Shown piece by piece: positions 27,456 to 35,420 of a stretch of 64,000 nucleotides of DNA (the first letter of the stretch is position 1; every line of letters starts with the position of its first letter). The position numbers were made by a program, and so were the translations under genes. The notes under the pieces were generated by a model. That model saw nothing but the letters and a program-made list of their open reading frames with translations, did not search any database and was not told the origin of the DNA. Source of the stretch: Perlabentimonas sp964490015 (GTDB lineage Bacteria; Bacteroidota; Bacteroidia; Bacteroidales; Tenuifilaceae); the NCBI GenBank assembly GCA_964490015.1, contig CAZBBA010000007.1, positions 24,500 to 88,499 of the forward strand, written 5' to 3'.

Positions 27456-29620
27456 AGTACTTTTTTCTCCTTAAGATTAATGTTTACGGGAAATTCCACT
27501 TTTATCACAGTGCCCTTTCCTGAGGTGGAAATAAGATCGAATTTTCCACCTAGCAAATTTGCCCTCTCCTTCATATTGTAAAGACCATTGCCCGAACTGC
27601 TTATCCGATTCTTAACAAAACCCTGCCCGTTATCCTCAATATGTAGATAGATCTTGTGAATATCGGAAAAAACCGACACCACTGCACGGCTAGCCCCGGA
27701 ATGCTTTACAATATTTGTAAGGGCCTCCTGAACAATTCTGTAGGCGTATGTTTTTATAAGCATATCGAGCGCCTCGGGGAGCACACCCACAACCAGTGAT
27801 ATTGAGATACCCGAGTTTGATTCGACCTCGGTGCAAAGATTACGCAGTACAACCGCCAGGCTAAACTCGGTAAGCGCTGCAGGCATCAAGTTATTGGAAA
27901 TTCTTCGGGTCTCATCGATGGTTTGGTTAAACATCTTCTTAACCAACTCAATGGTTCGAGCCTGATCGCCCAAACTATCAAGCGGAATGCTTTCGAGCCT
28001 AAGCTTTATGGCTACAAGGGTTTGTCCTAGGCCATCGTGTAACTCGCGCGAAAGCCGCTGGCGCTCCTGCTCCTGCCCATCAATCACCGAGCGAAACCTA
28101 TTTAAACGCTCCACCTTAAGCTCGTCCTCTATGGCCTTGCGCTCCGAGATATCGCGAATTACCATCACCTCCATTTGCTGTTCCTGATAAACCATTCGCC
28201 TATGCTGAACCTCAACCTGAATTCTCGCTCCTTTCTTGGTAATCACAACTGCCTCAAAGGAGTGAATCTCGGAGGGATCGTTAAAATTCAACAGAAAATC
28301 ATCGTCAGCAAAAAGTTCCTGAGGCGATTTGCTAAGCAGCTCGGCTTCGGTAAAACCTGTGAGATTAATTAGTGCACGGTTTACCAGCACAATTTTTCCC
28401 GAAAAGTGCAGTAAAATTCCATCAATAGTAGCTCGGTAAAAATGCAGCAATCGCTGCTCGCGCTCGCGCAACCGCTGAGTTGTGTGTTTAAGCCTTAGAG
28501 TCATTTTATTGAATACCTGCGTGAGGAGACCAATCTCATCGCGCTGATGAATGGGAATAGCAATATCGAAATTTCCCTCACCCACCTTGGCTGCAGCTTC
28601 CTTTAGTCGAATCAACGGATTTATTATCAACCCACTAAAAGCAAATACGCCAATTGTGATGAGGATAAAGATGGAGCCGCCAATTATTAACATTCGGCGT
28701 TTGAGCTGTGCCGTGTCGTGGAGCGCTTCGTCCCAGTCCATTTCGGCAACAATAACCCAATTCAGGTTAGGAATTTGTAGTGGTCTGTATGAGCTAAGCA
28801 CATCAATGTTCCTGTAATCGGTAATTCGTGCAGTTCCCGAAATCCCAAGCAAGGCCTGCTCCACGGCATAGGTTTTGGATTGAACCATCAGCACAGAATT
28901 GTCCACAAACCTCGATGATGAGCGCATTAGGAAATCGCTGCCGGCCAGGTAAACCTCTCCCGTTTTCCCCATTCCAATCTTATCGATATGTTCTGCCATC
29001 AAGCTATTAAGAGCCAAATCGGGAATCTCGAGGAGCACCACTCCCTGTGGGTTAGCGTTAATAAAAACTGGCGATCCTACAAATGAACTATAGCTGTTGA
29101 GTAGCGATCCCGTGGTGAAATCGGAAAACAAAGTTTTGTTGGATGAAAGCACCCGATTTTGCAAATCGGTTAACGATTCTCGCGAATTAAGGTTGGTGTA
29201 CACAACTTTATCGAAGAGAGTCTCTCCTCCAAGTTTTATGCAGAATGCTTGGCCATTGCTAAGACCAACGCTAAAACTGCTGTAGCAGTTTGCGTTAGTT
29301 AGAAAAGTAATGGTATTTCGGAAAGGATCATCAGAAATTAAATTCTGCTGATGAACGCTTCCACTACGCTGAAATTCATTGAAAATTCGTTGAACCGACC
29401 CGCTGTTGGCCACCAACTCAATCTCACGGTACCTGTCCAAAAAGAACTGTTCAACCTGACGGGCTTTCTCCTCGCGGATTGAGGTAAGTTGATTGAATGT
29501 GCGATTTAGCAATGCATTGCGAGCAATGTAGTAGGAATACCCTCCAAGCAGAGTGAGCCCTACAAAGCAAAAGAGCATTGAGTACACAAAAAGTCGCGTT
29601 TTTATGGAGAGCGATCTCAT
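27452..29620 (-). CDS. Sensor histidine kinase (dCache, HAMP, PAS, HisKA_3)
   Basis: I take the ATG at 29620, because an upstream frame start at 29680 would lie before the promoter. The 722-residue product has a membrane helix (about 8-30), a large periplasmic dCache-like sensor (about 35-280), a second helix (about 285-310), HAMP (about 310-365), a PAS domain (about 370-500), then HisKA_3 with the phosphoacceptor in 'SRELHDGLGQTLVAIKLR' and an ATPase domain with 'GNGLYNMKERANLLGG'. This is the NarX/DegS-type kinase class that pairs with NarL-type regulators, in agreement with the overlapping regulator gene. The ligand of the sensor is unknown. Confidence 0.92.
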   Translation of the reverse strand: MRSLSIKTRLFVYSMLFCFVGLTLLGGYSYYIARNALLNRTFNQLTSIREEKARQVEQFFLDRYREIELVANSGSVQRIFNEFQRSGSVHQQNLISDDPFRNTITFLTNANCYSSFSVGLSNGQAFCIKLGGETLFDKVVYTNLNSRESLTDLQNRVLSSNKTLFSDFTTGSLLNSYSSFVGSPVFINANPQGVVLLEIPDLALNSLMAEHIDKIGMGKTGEVYLAGSDFLMRSSSRFVDNSVLMVQSKTYAVEQALLGISGTARITDYRNIDVLSSYRPLQIPNLNWVIVAEMDWDEALHDTAQLKRRMLIIGGSIFILITIGVFAFSGLIINPLIRLKEAAAKVGEGNFDIAIPIHQRDEIGLLTQVFNKMTLRLKHTTQRLREREQRLLHFYRATIDGILLHFSGKIVLVNRALINLTGFTEAELLSKSPQELFADDDFLLNFNDPSEIHSFEAVVITKKGARIQVEVQHRRMVYQEQQMEVMVIRDISERKAIEDELKVERLNRFRSVIDGQEQERQRLSRELHDGLGQTLVAIKLRLESIPLDSLGDQARTIELVKKMFNQTIDETRRISNNLMPAALTEFSLAVVLRNLCTEVESNSGISISLVVGVLPEALDMLIKTYAYRIVQEALTNIVKHSGASRAVVSVFSDIHKIYLHIEDNGQGFVKNRISSSGNGLYNMKERANLLGGKFDLISTSGKGTVIKVEFPVNINLKEKKVL

Positions 29621-29639
29621 TGTCAAATAGGTGTAAAAA

Positions 29640-29647
29640 CAAATGTA
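29640..29647 (-). promoter_or_regulatory. Putative Bacteroidota -7 box (TACATTTG)
   Basis: TACATTTG on the minus strand, about 20 bases before the ATG at 29620. It fixes the start of the histidine kinase downstream of the longer open frame. Confidence 0.55.
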
Positions 29648-29787
29648 ATATTTTTTTTTACATAGCCTTTTAAATAGCAAAAATTCAGAGGTCGAGAATC
29701 AGGTTAAAAAAAGAAATCATCATAAATCCTGTTAGAATATTTCTGTATCAAGATTGTGAAAAATTCTATTCTCTGCACTACAAATGC

Positions 29788-29795
29788 TATATTTG
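29788..29795 (+). promoter_or_regulatory. Putative Bacteroidota -7 box (TATATTTG)
   Basis: TATATTTG lies 25 bases upstream of the ATG at 29820. It overlaps the earlier in-frame start at 29784, which is why I reject that start. Confidence 0.55.
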
Positions 29796-29819
29796 CCACC
29801 AACTCAAAGAGAGCGAACA

Positions 29820-30287
29820 ATGAGAGCAAGTATTCCATTCGAGGTAAGAGAAATTGAAGCAGCAAGTTTTCATCCTATCGTAAAGGCGCAAATTGCAGGT
29901 TTACATATTTATATGATTCTCGATACCGGTGCCTCGAGAACCGTTGTAAACCGCGAGCTACTTGACGATTTGCCCCGAATGAACGAATCCCACGAGGAGG
30001 CATTTGCCGCTGGGATTAATGCCCAACAACTTAAGGTTGAGCAGGTACAAATCCCAACCATACAAATTGGCGAACAACAATTTGCCAATATGGTGGTTTT
30101 TGCCACTGACCTAAAAGCAGTATCGGATTTGTACGAAAAAATGGCCGGGATAAGAATCGACGGTTTGTTAGGCTGTGATTTTTTGGAAAGCCATAGGGCT
30201 GTTGTAGATTTTCATAAAAGATCCATCCTGTTGAAAACTAAATTGCTCCCTATAAATCAGCAGGACAAGCAAAATCAACGCCTTTAG
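29820..30287 (+). CDS. Retropepsin-like aspartyl protease family protein
   Basis: Starting at the ATG at 29820 the product is 155 residues. It carries the aspartyl protease motif ILDTGASRTVVN (Asp-Thr-Gly at about residues 39-41) and 'IDGLLGCDFL' near the C-terminus, the two halves expected of a retropepsin-like single-domain protease. There is no signal peptide or membrane segment, so it is probably cytoplasmic. Substrate and role are unknown. It is monocistronic and 119 bases before secDF. Confidence 0.85.
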   Translation: MRASIPFEVREIEAASFHPIVKAQIAGLHIYMILDTGASRTVVNRELLDDLPRMNESHEEAFAAGINAQQLKVEQVQIPTIQIGEQQFANMVVFATDLKAVSDLYEKMAGIRIDGLLGCDFLESHRAVVDFHKRSILLKTKLLPINQQDKQNQRL

Positions 30288-30344
30288 GTGAGAGCAGAAA
30301 TGTTTGACATTCTTTGGTTTTATGGCTTTTCTCAAAAAAAGTAA

Positions 30345-30352
30345 TATATTTG
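30345..30352 (+). promoter_or_regulatory. Putative Bacteroidota -7 box (TATATTTG)
   Basis: TATATTTG stands 55 bases before the secDF ATG. Confidence 0.5.
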
Positions 30353-30406
30353 CCCCACATTTTCAAAATAAACTAAAAGTAATCAATCGTTTAACACAAA
30401 GAACCA

Positions 30407-33400
30407 ATGCAAAATAGAGGTGCGATAAGGTTAATTGCAGTAGCATTGACGCTGGTATGTATCTACCAGCTATCCTTTACCTGGTTTGCCAAAAGAGCAG
30501 AACGGGCAGCAGTACAGTACGCCCAGGGCGATCCGAAAAAGGAAGCATACTATCTCGATTCCATTTCAAGCGAAACTGTTTACAACTTCCTGGGGTTACG
30601 TAAGTACACCTACCGCGAGGTGAAAGAGCGCGAGATAAATCTCGGTCTTGACCTTAAAGGCGGGATGAACGTTACCCTTGAGGTATCGGTTGTAGATATC
30701 ATCCGCTCATTATCGAATTACAGCAACGACAGCGCTTTTGTGGCAGCTATCGAGATGGCCAAGAAGATGCCTCCCTCCGAGGACTTCATCACTCGTTTCG
30801 GCAGAGCTTTCGAAACCCTTGCGCCTAACGCACGTTTAGCTGCAATCTTCAACACCGTGGAGCTTCGCGATAGGATTAACTTCAACTCAACCAACGCCGA
30901 TGTACTTAATGTAATTAAGAAAGAGGCCGAGAGCGCCATCGCCAACTCATTTAATATCCTCCGTAACCGTATCGACAAGTTTGGTGTGGCTCAGCCCAAC
31001 ATCCAACGCCTCGAGGGTTCGGGAAGAATTCTTGTTGAGCTACCAGGTGTTAAAGATCCTGAGAGGGTTCGTAAACTCCTACAGGGAACTGCAAGCTTAG
31101 AGTTCTGGGAAACCTACGAGAATAGCGAGATTTTCCCCGCTCTTCAGGAGGCAAACAAAAAGATTAAAGAGATTAAGGATGCTGAAGCTGCCCTTAAAAT
31201 GGGCGAAAAAGCCGAAGAGCCTAAGCAAGAGGTTGCTCAACCACAAGCCGATGAAGCTGCCCAAGCTGATGAACTCCTTGAGATGCTTAAAACCGAGGGC
31301 GATTCAACCGAAATGGATCAAGGTGATTGGGCAAAGGAATTTCCCCTATTTGCTATTCTTAACCCCAATACTAACCAGCAAGGACAAATTATGCGTGGCC
31401 CACTGGTTGGCTATGCGCATTACCGCGATACCGCTCAGGTTAATGCATACCTAAATATGCCACAGGTTCGCCAGCTTCTACCACGCGACCTAAAACTATT
31501 ATGGTCTATTAAACCGGCAAAATGGGATACTAAAAATAACGTTTTTGAACTTATTGCCATAAAAGTAACCAGCCGCGACGGAAAACCCCCACTAGATGGC
31601 GGCGTTATTACCGATGCTCGCGACGACTTTGGCCAAACCAGCGGCGAGTCGGAGGTATCGATGAGCATGAATGCTGAGGGTGCCAAAGTATGGGCTCGCT
31701 TAACTGCTGATAATGTTGGCCGTGCAATTGCAATTGTACTCGACAACTACGTTTACTCATATCCAAACGTAAACCAAGAAATCCGCGGTGGCCGCTCGTC
31801 AATTACTGGTGGTTTCACCATTAACGAGGCAAAAGACTTGGCCAACGTACTTAAGTCGGGTAAACTACCTGCACCTGCTCGCATAATCCAGGAAGAAATT
31901 GTTGGTCCATCGTTAGGACAAGAAGCTATTGACTCGGGTTTGCGCTCATTCATCGTAAGCTTCCTAATTGTACTGCTGTTCATGGTGTTCTACTATAGCC
32001 ACCGAGGCGGTTTAATTGCCGACATGGCGCTGGTAGCCAACCTCTTCTTCATATTTGGTGTACTAGCATCATTCCAGGCAACCCTCACTCTTCCTGGTAT
32101 TGCAGGTATTGTGCTTACCATGGGTATGTCGGTCGATGCCAACGTGCTAATCTTCGAGCGTATCCGTGAGGAGCTAAAAGCCGGTAAAGGCTTAAGTCTT
32201 GCCATCTCCGATGGATACAAGAATGCCTACTCGGCAATTATCGACGGAAACGTTACCACGCTTTTAACCGGGGTTATCCTTTACCTATTTGGCTCAGGCC
32301 CAATTCGCGGTTTTGCAACCACACTGGTAATTGGTATTATAACTTCATTATTCAGCGCATTATTCCTAACCCGTTTGGTAATCCACTTCATGCAGCAACG
32401 CAAATACAACATCACATTCTCGAACCGTGTGAGCGAAGGTGCATTTAAGGATACCAAGTACAACTTTATTGGTGCCCGTAAATACTCCTATATCATTTCG
32501 GCTGCAGTTATGCTAATTGCAGTTGGATCACTTGGATTGCGTGGCTTGAACTATGGTATCGACTTTTCTGGAGGTCGCTCATACGTGGTTCGTTTCCAGC
32601 AGGATATTTCCACAGTTGATGTGGCTGGCGAGCTAAGAGGCGCTTTCGGAGAGACCCCTGAGGTGAAAACCTTTGGCCCATCGAATCAGGTTAAGATTAC
32701 AACCAAGTATAGAATTGACGACGAAGGCGAGAATGTTGATAACCAAATTGACTCGTTACTGCACGTTGGGCTAATGCCGTTCCTGCCCGAGAATACTTCG
32801 CTGGAGGCATTCCGCGACGACTTTAAGCAGAGCAGTATGAAGGTTGGCCCAACCATTGCCCACGATCTCCGTCAGGAGGCAATTATTGCCCTATTCTTCG
32901 CCTTGGTTGCAATATTCCTATACATCCTAATCCGTTTCAAAAACTGGTCGTATGGTACAGGTGCGGTAATTGCCCTTTTCCACGACACCGTGATTGTTAT
33001 TGGTATCTTCTCGTTGCTTTACAACAGAGTGCCCTTTGGATTGGAGATTGATCAGGCATTTATTGCGGCAATCCTCACCATAATTGGTTACTCCATCAAC
33101 GACTCGGTGGTTATCTTCGACCGTATCCGTGAGTACATTGGATTGTATCCTAAGCGCGATCGCATGGTAACCATGAATAACGCCCTTAACGATACCCTAA
33201 GCCGTACATTCTCCACATCGTTCAGTACGCTGGTGGTGCTTGTTCCCATCTTCTTCTTTGGTGGCGATAGCATCCGTGGATTTATCTTTGGCTTGATTAT
33301 CGGTATCCTGGTGGGTACTTACTCATCGTTGTTTATCGCTTCGCCTGTTGCTTACGACATTAAGGTGTGGTCGGCCAAAAGAGCTTTAAAGAAAGCCGAT

Positions 33401-33415
33401 AAGACGAAGAAATAA
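30407..33415 (+). CDS. secDF: Protein translocase subunit SecDF (fused)
   Basis: The 1002-residue protein joins SecD (about residues 1-680) and SecF (about 685-1002). SecD signatures include 'LGLDLKGGMNVTLEV' near residue 82 and the membrane block from about 510; SecF begins about 'GARKYSYIISA' and has 'YGIDFSGGRSYVVRF'. Together they form the twelve-helix, proton-driven accessory machine that pulls secreted proteins from SecYEG on the outer side of the membrane. A charged Lys/Glu/Gln/Ala-rich insert of about 55 residues (about 248-305) interrupts the periplasmic part of SecD. It has its own promoter and a strong terminator downstream. Confidence 0.96.
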   Translation: MQNRGAIRLIAVALTLVCIYQLSFTWFAKRAERAAVQYAQGDPKKEAYYLDSISSETVYNFLGLRKYTYREVKEREINLGLDLKGGMNVTLEVSVVDIIRSLSNYSNDSAFVAAIEMAKKMPPSEDFITRFGRAFETLAPNARLAAIFNTVELRDRINFNSTNADVLNVIKKEAESAIANSFNILRNRIDKFGVAQPNIQRLEGSGRILVELPGVKDPERVRKLLQGTASLEFWETYENSEIFPALQEANKKIKEIKDAEAALKMGEKAEEPKQEVAQPQADEAAQADELLEMLKTEGDSTEMDQGDWAKEFPLFAILNPNTNQQGQIMRGPLVGYAHYRDTAQVNAYLNMPQVRQLLPRDLKLLWSIKPAKWDTKNNVFELIAIKVTSRDGKPPLDGGVITDARDDFGQTSGESEVSMSMNAEGAKVWARLTADNVGRAIAIVLDNYVYSYPNVNQEIRGGRSSITGGFTINEAKDLANVLKSGKLPAPARIIQEEIVGPSLGQEAIDSGLRSFIVSFLIVLLFMVFYYSHRGGLIADMALVANLFFIFGVLASFQATLTLPGIAGIVLTMGMSVDANVLIFERIREELKAGKGLSLAISDGYKNAYSAIIDGNVTTLLTGVILYLFGSGPIRGFATTLVIGIITSLFSALFLTRLVIHFMQQRKYNITFSNRVSEGAFKDTKYNFIGARKYSYIISAAVMLIAVGSLGLRGLNYGIDFSGGRSYVVRFQQDISTVDVAGELRGAFGETPEVKTFGPSNQVKITTKYRIDDEGENVDNQIDSLLHVGLMPFLPENTSLEAFRDDFKQSSMKVGPTIAHDLRQEAIIALFFALVAIFLYILIRFKNWSYGTGAVIALFHDTVIVIGIFSLLYNRVPFGLEIDQAFIAAILTIIGYSINDSVVIFDRIREYIGLYPKRDRMVTMNNALNDTLSRTFSTSFSTLVVLVPIFFFGGDSIRGFIFGLIIGILVGTYSSLFIASPVAYDIKVWSAKRALKKADKTKK

Positions 33416-33437
33416 TAAGAAATTGTAGTAATTGAAA

Positions 33438-33468
33438 AATCCTGCGGTTACCCGCAGGATTTTTTTTG
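33438..33468 (+). terminator. Rho-independent terminator of secDF
   Basis: AATCCTGCGG, loop TTAC, CCGCAGGATT forms a perfect ten-pair stem followed directly by a run of seven to eight T. It closes the secDF transcript. Confidence 0.92.
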
Positions 33469-33476
33469 TAGCTTTG
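33469..33476 (+). promoter_or_regulatory. Putative Bacteroidota -7 box (TAGCTTTG)
   Basis: TAGCTTTG directly after the secDF terminator and 22 bases before the tatA ATG. Confidence 0.6.
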
Positions 33477-33498
33477 TAAGGCGATAAAAATAAAACCT

Positions 33499-33741
33499 AT
33501 GCTGCTCCTATTTATTGGCGCTGCCGAAATTGTCCTAATCGTATTTGCGGTTCTATTACTCTTTGGATCGAAAAAGATTCCCGAGGTGGCTCGCGCCATT
33601 GGCAAAGGCTATCGCGAATTTCAGAAAGCAACCGAGGACATCAAGCGCGAACTCTCCAATCTCGAGAAGGATGATTCCACGCCCACAAGCCGAAAGAACT
33701 CTGGGAATAACAACAACACCAATGGCTCTGATAATCAGTAA
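33499..33741 (+). CDS. tatA: Twin-arginine translocase subunit TatA/E
   Basis: The 80-residue protein has one membrane helix (about residues 3-22), the hinge 'LFGSKKIPEVARAIGKG' and an amphipathic helix, followed by a polar Ser/Asn-rich tail. This is the TatA/TatE layout; TatA multimers open the pore for folded proteins. No tatC is in the window. It is monocistronic between two promoters. Confidence 0.92.
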   Translation: MLLLFIGAAEIVLIVFAVLLLFGSKKIPEVARAIGKGYREFQKATEDIKRELSNLEKDDSTPTSRKNSGNNNNTNGSDNQ

Positions 33742-33792
33742 AAAATATTTTCGATTTGAAACCAGGATAACGAATAATGCTAAAATTTGATG

Positions 33793-33800
33793 TATCTTTG
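33793..33800 (+). promoter_or_regulatory. Putative Bacteroidota -7 box (TATCTTTG)
   Basis: TATCTTTG lies 52 bases before the pseudouridine synthase ATG. Confidence 0.55.
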
Positions 33801-33852
33801 CAGCCATTTTTAGCACAAAAAACCAATAAAAGTTCTTAACAAGTCAGTGTAA

Positions 33853-35316
33853 ATGAGAGAGAATGAGAAATTCGGAAAGAAACCCGTGAGGCGGAGTACA
33901 TCCGAGGAAAAAGAGTCGGCAAGCGTGTATAAACCGCGTACGGCCACAAAATTTGGCTCAGAGCCAAAAAGAAAAAGTTCGTCAAACAATAGTGATTCTG
34001 ACGACAAACCCACCGATAGAAAAGAGAGATCAACTTCGAGAGAAAGACGCGATCGTGACGATCGATTTGAAGAGAAACGCCCTGCCCGTAGAGAAGGAAA
34101 GCGCGACGACAGGCAGCAGGACGAATCGAGTACCTACAAACCACGAACCCTTAAGCTAAAATCGGGCGAGAAGGAAAAACCTGCTCGCGAACGTTACTCC
34201 GAGGAGAGGGATTCTGCCCCACGAGAGGATAGCAAAAAAAGTTTTTACGAGGAAAAATACTCAAGGCCAAAGGTTGAAAAAGCCCCAAAATCGAGCCCCG
34301 ACAAATTCTCGAAATCCTCAACCGAAAAGTACGACAAGCCATCGAGAGATAAATATGGTAAACCATCGGACGATAAGTACGGTAGGCCATCGAGAGATAA
34401 ATACGGCAAATCATCGGAAGACAAGTACGGTAAACCATCGAGAGATAAGTACGGAAAATCATCGGACGACAGATACTCAAAACCTAAATCGGGAAAATTC
34501 GAGAAATTTGAGAAACCCTCATCCGATCGAATAAAGAAAGCAACTAAACAATTCATGTCCCCTCCCGAGATTGAAAATGAGCTGAAAACCGATAAGGATG
34601 GACTGATTCGTCTAAATAAATACATTGCCAACTCAGGCCTTTGCAGCCGCAGGGAGGCCGATGAATTCATTGCCAAAGGCCAAATCACCGTGAATGGTGT
34701 TGAGGTTCGCGAGTTGGGAACCAAGGTGAAGCTAACCGACGAGGTTCGCTTTAAGGACAAGGCCTTGGATCCCGAAAAAAAAGTTTACATCCTACTAAAC
34801 AAGCCAAAGGACTACGTAACAACCGTTGAGGATCCCAATGCAACCCGCACCGTAATGGATCTGATTGAGGGCGCATGCGAGCAACGGGTTTACCCTGTTG
34901 GCCGTTTGGACAGGAACAGCACTGGTCTTTTGCTATTTACCAACGATGGCGAGCTAACCAAGCAGCTTACCCATCCTAGCTTTATGAAGCGTAAGATTTA
35001 CGAGGTTGGTCTCGACCGTAACGTTGCCCCCGAGGATATGGAAGCAATTCGCAAAGGTGTTGATGTTGAAGGCGAAATAGTTGCTGCCGATGCCATTGAG
35101 TACGCCGACGACTACGACAAATCGGTTATTGGGATTGAGATTCACTCGGGCCAAAATCGCATTGTGCGTCGTATCTTCGAGAGCTTAAACTATCGGGTAA
35201 CCAAACTCGATAGAGTTTACTTTGCTGGCCTTACTAAAAAGAATCTACCACGTGGTAAGTGGCGTTTCTTAAGCCAAAAGGAAGTGAATATGCTTAAAAT
35301 GAATCGATTTAACTAA
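33853..35316 (+). CDS. RsuA/RluB-family pseudouridine synthase with long repetitive N-terminus
   Basis: The 487-residue protein has a disordered, Lys/Arg/Ser/Asp-rich leader (about 1-235), ending in 8-residue repeats such as DKYGKPSR and DKYGKSSE. Then comes an S4 RNA-binding domain from about residue 251 ('LIRLNKYIANSGLCSRREAD') and the pseudouridine synthase domain with the catalytic Asp353 in VGRLDRNSTGLLLF. RluB modifies 23S rRNA and RsuA 16S rRNA; the S4 fusion fits either. The leader is much longer than in E. coli (about 300 residues in all) but such basic leaders are common in Bacteroidota. A terminator follows. Confidence 0.92.
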   Translation: MRENEKFGKKPVRRSTSEEKESASVYKPRTATKFGSEPKRKSSSNNSDSDDKPTDRKERSTSRERRDRDDRFEEKRPARREGKRDDRQQDESSTYKPRTLKLKSGEKEKPARERYSEERDSAPREDSKKSFYEEKYSRPKVEKAPKSSPDKFSKSSTEKYDKPSRDKYGKPSDDKYGRPSRDKYGKSSEDKYGKPSRDKYGKSSDDRYSKPKSGKFEKFEKPSSDRIKKATKQFMSPPEIENELKTDKDGLIRLNKYIANSGLCSRREADEFIAKGQITVNGVEVRELGTKVKLTDEVRFKDKALDPEKKVYILLNKPKDYVTTVEDPNATRTVMDLIEGACEQRVYPVGRLDRNSTGLLLFTNDGELTKQLTHPSFMKRKIYEVGLDRNVAPEDMEAIRKGVDVEGEIVAADAIEYADDYDKSVIGIEIHSGQNRIVRRIFESLNYRVTKLDRVYFAGLTKKNLPRGKWRFLSQKEVNMLKMNRFN

Positions 35317-35331
35317 TTGTAGCTTCACAGC

Positions 35332-35366
35332 AAAAGCGGAATCTTACTTGGGTTCCGCTTTTTTTA
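35332..35366 (+). terminator. Rho-independent terminator of the pseudouridine synthase gene
   Basis: AAAAGCGGAA, an eleven-base loop, TTCCGCTTTT, with the T-run continuing after the stem. Ten pairs, no mismatch. Confidence 0.88.
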
Positions 35367-35368
35367 TT

Positions 35369-35376
35369 TAGATTTG
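35369..35376 (+). promoter_or_regulatory. Putative Bacteroidota -7 box (TAGATTTG)
   Basis: TAGATTTG directly follows the terminator. It overlaps the first possible GTG start of the next frame (35376), so translation must begin further on, at 35421. Confidence 0.6.
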
Positions 35377-35420
35377 TGCAACTACAAAAACTTTGTATCC
35401 TAATCAGCATTTTTAGCAAA

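Noticed and set aside
34310..34490. CRISPR-like 24-base repeats
   Set aside because: Repeats are adjacent with no spacers, in frame within a gene, and drift in sequence.
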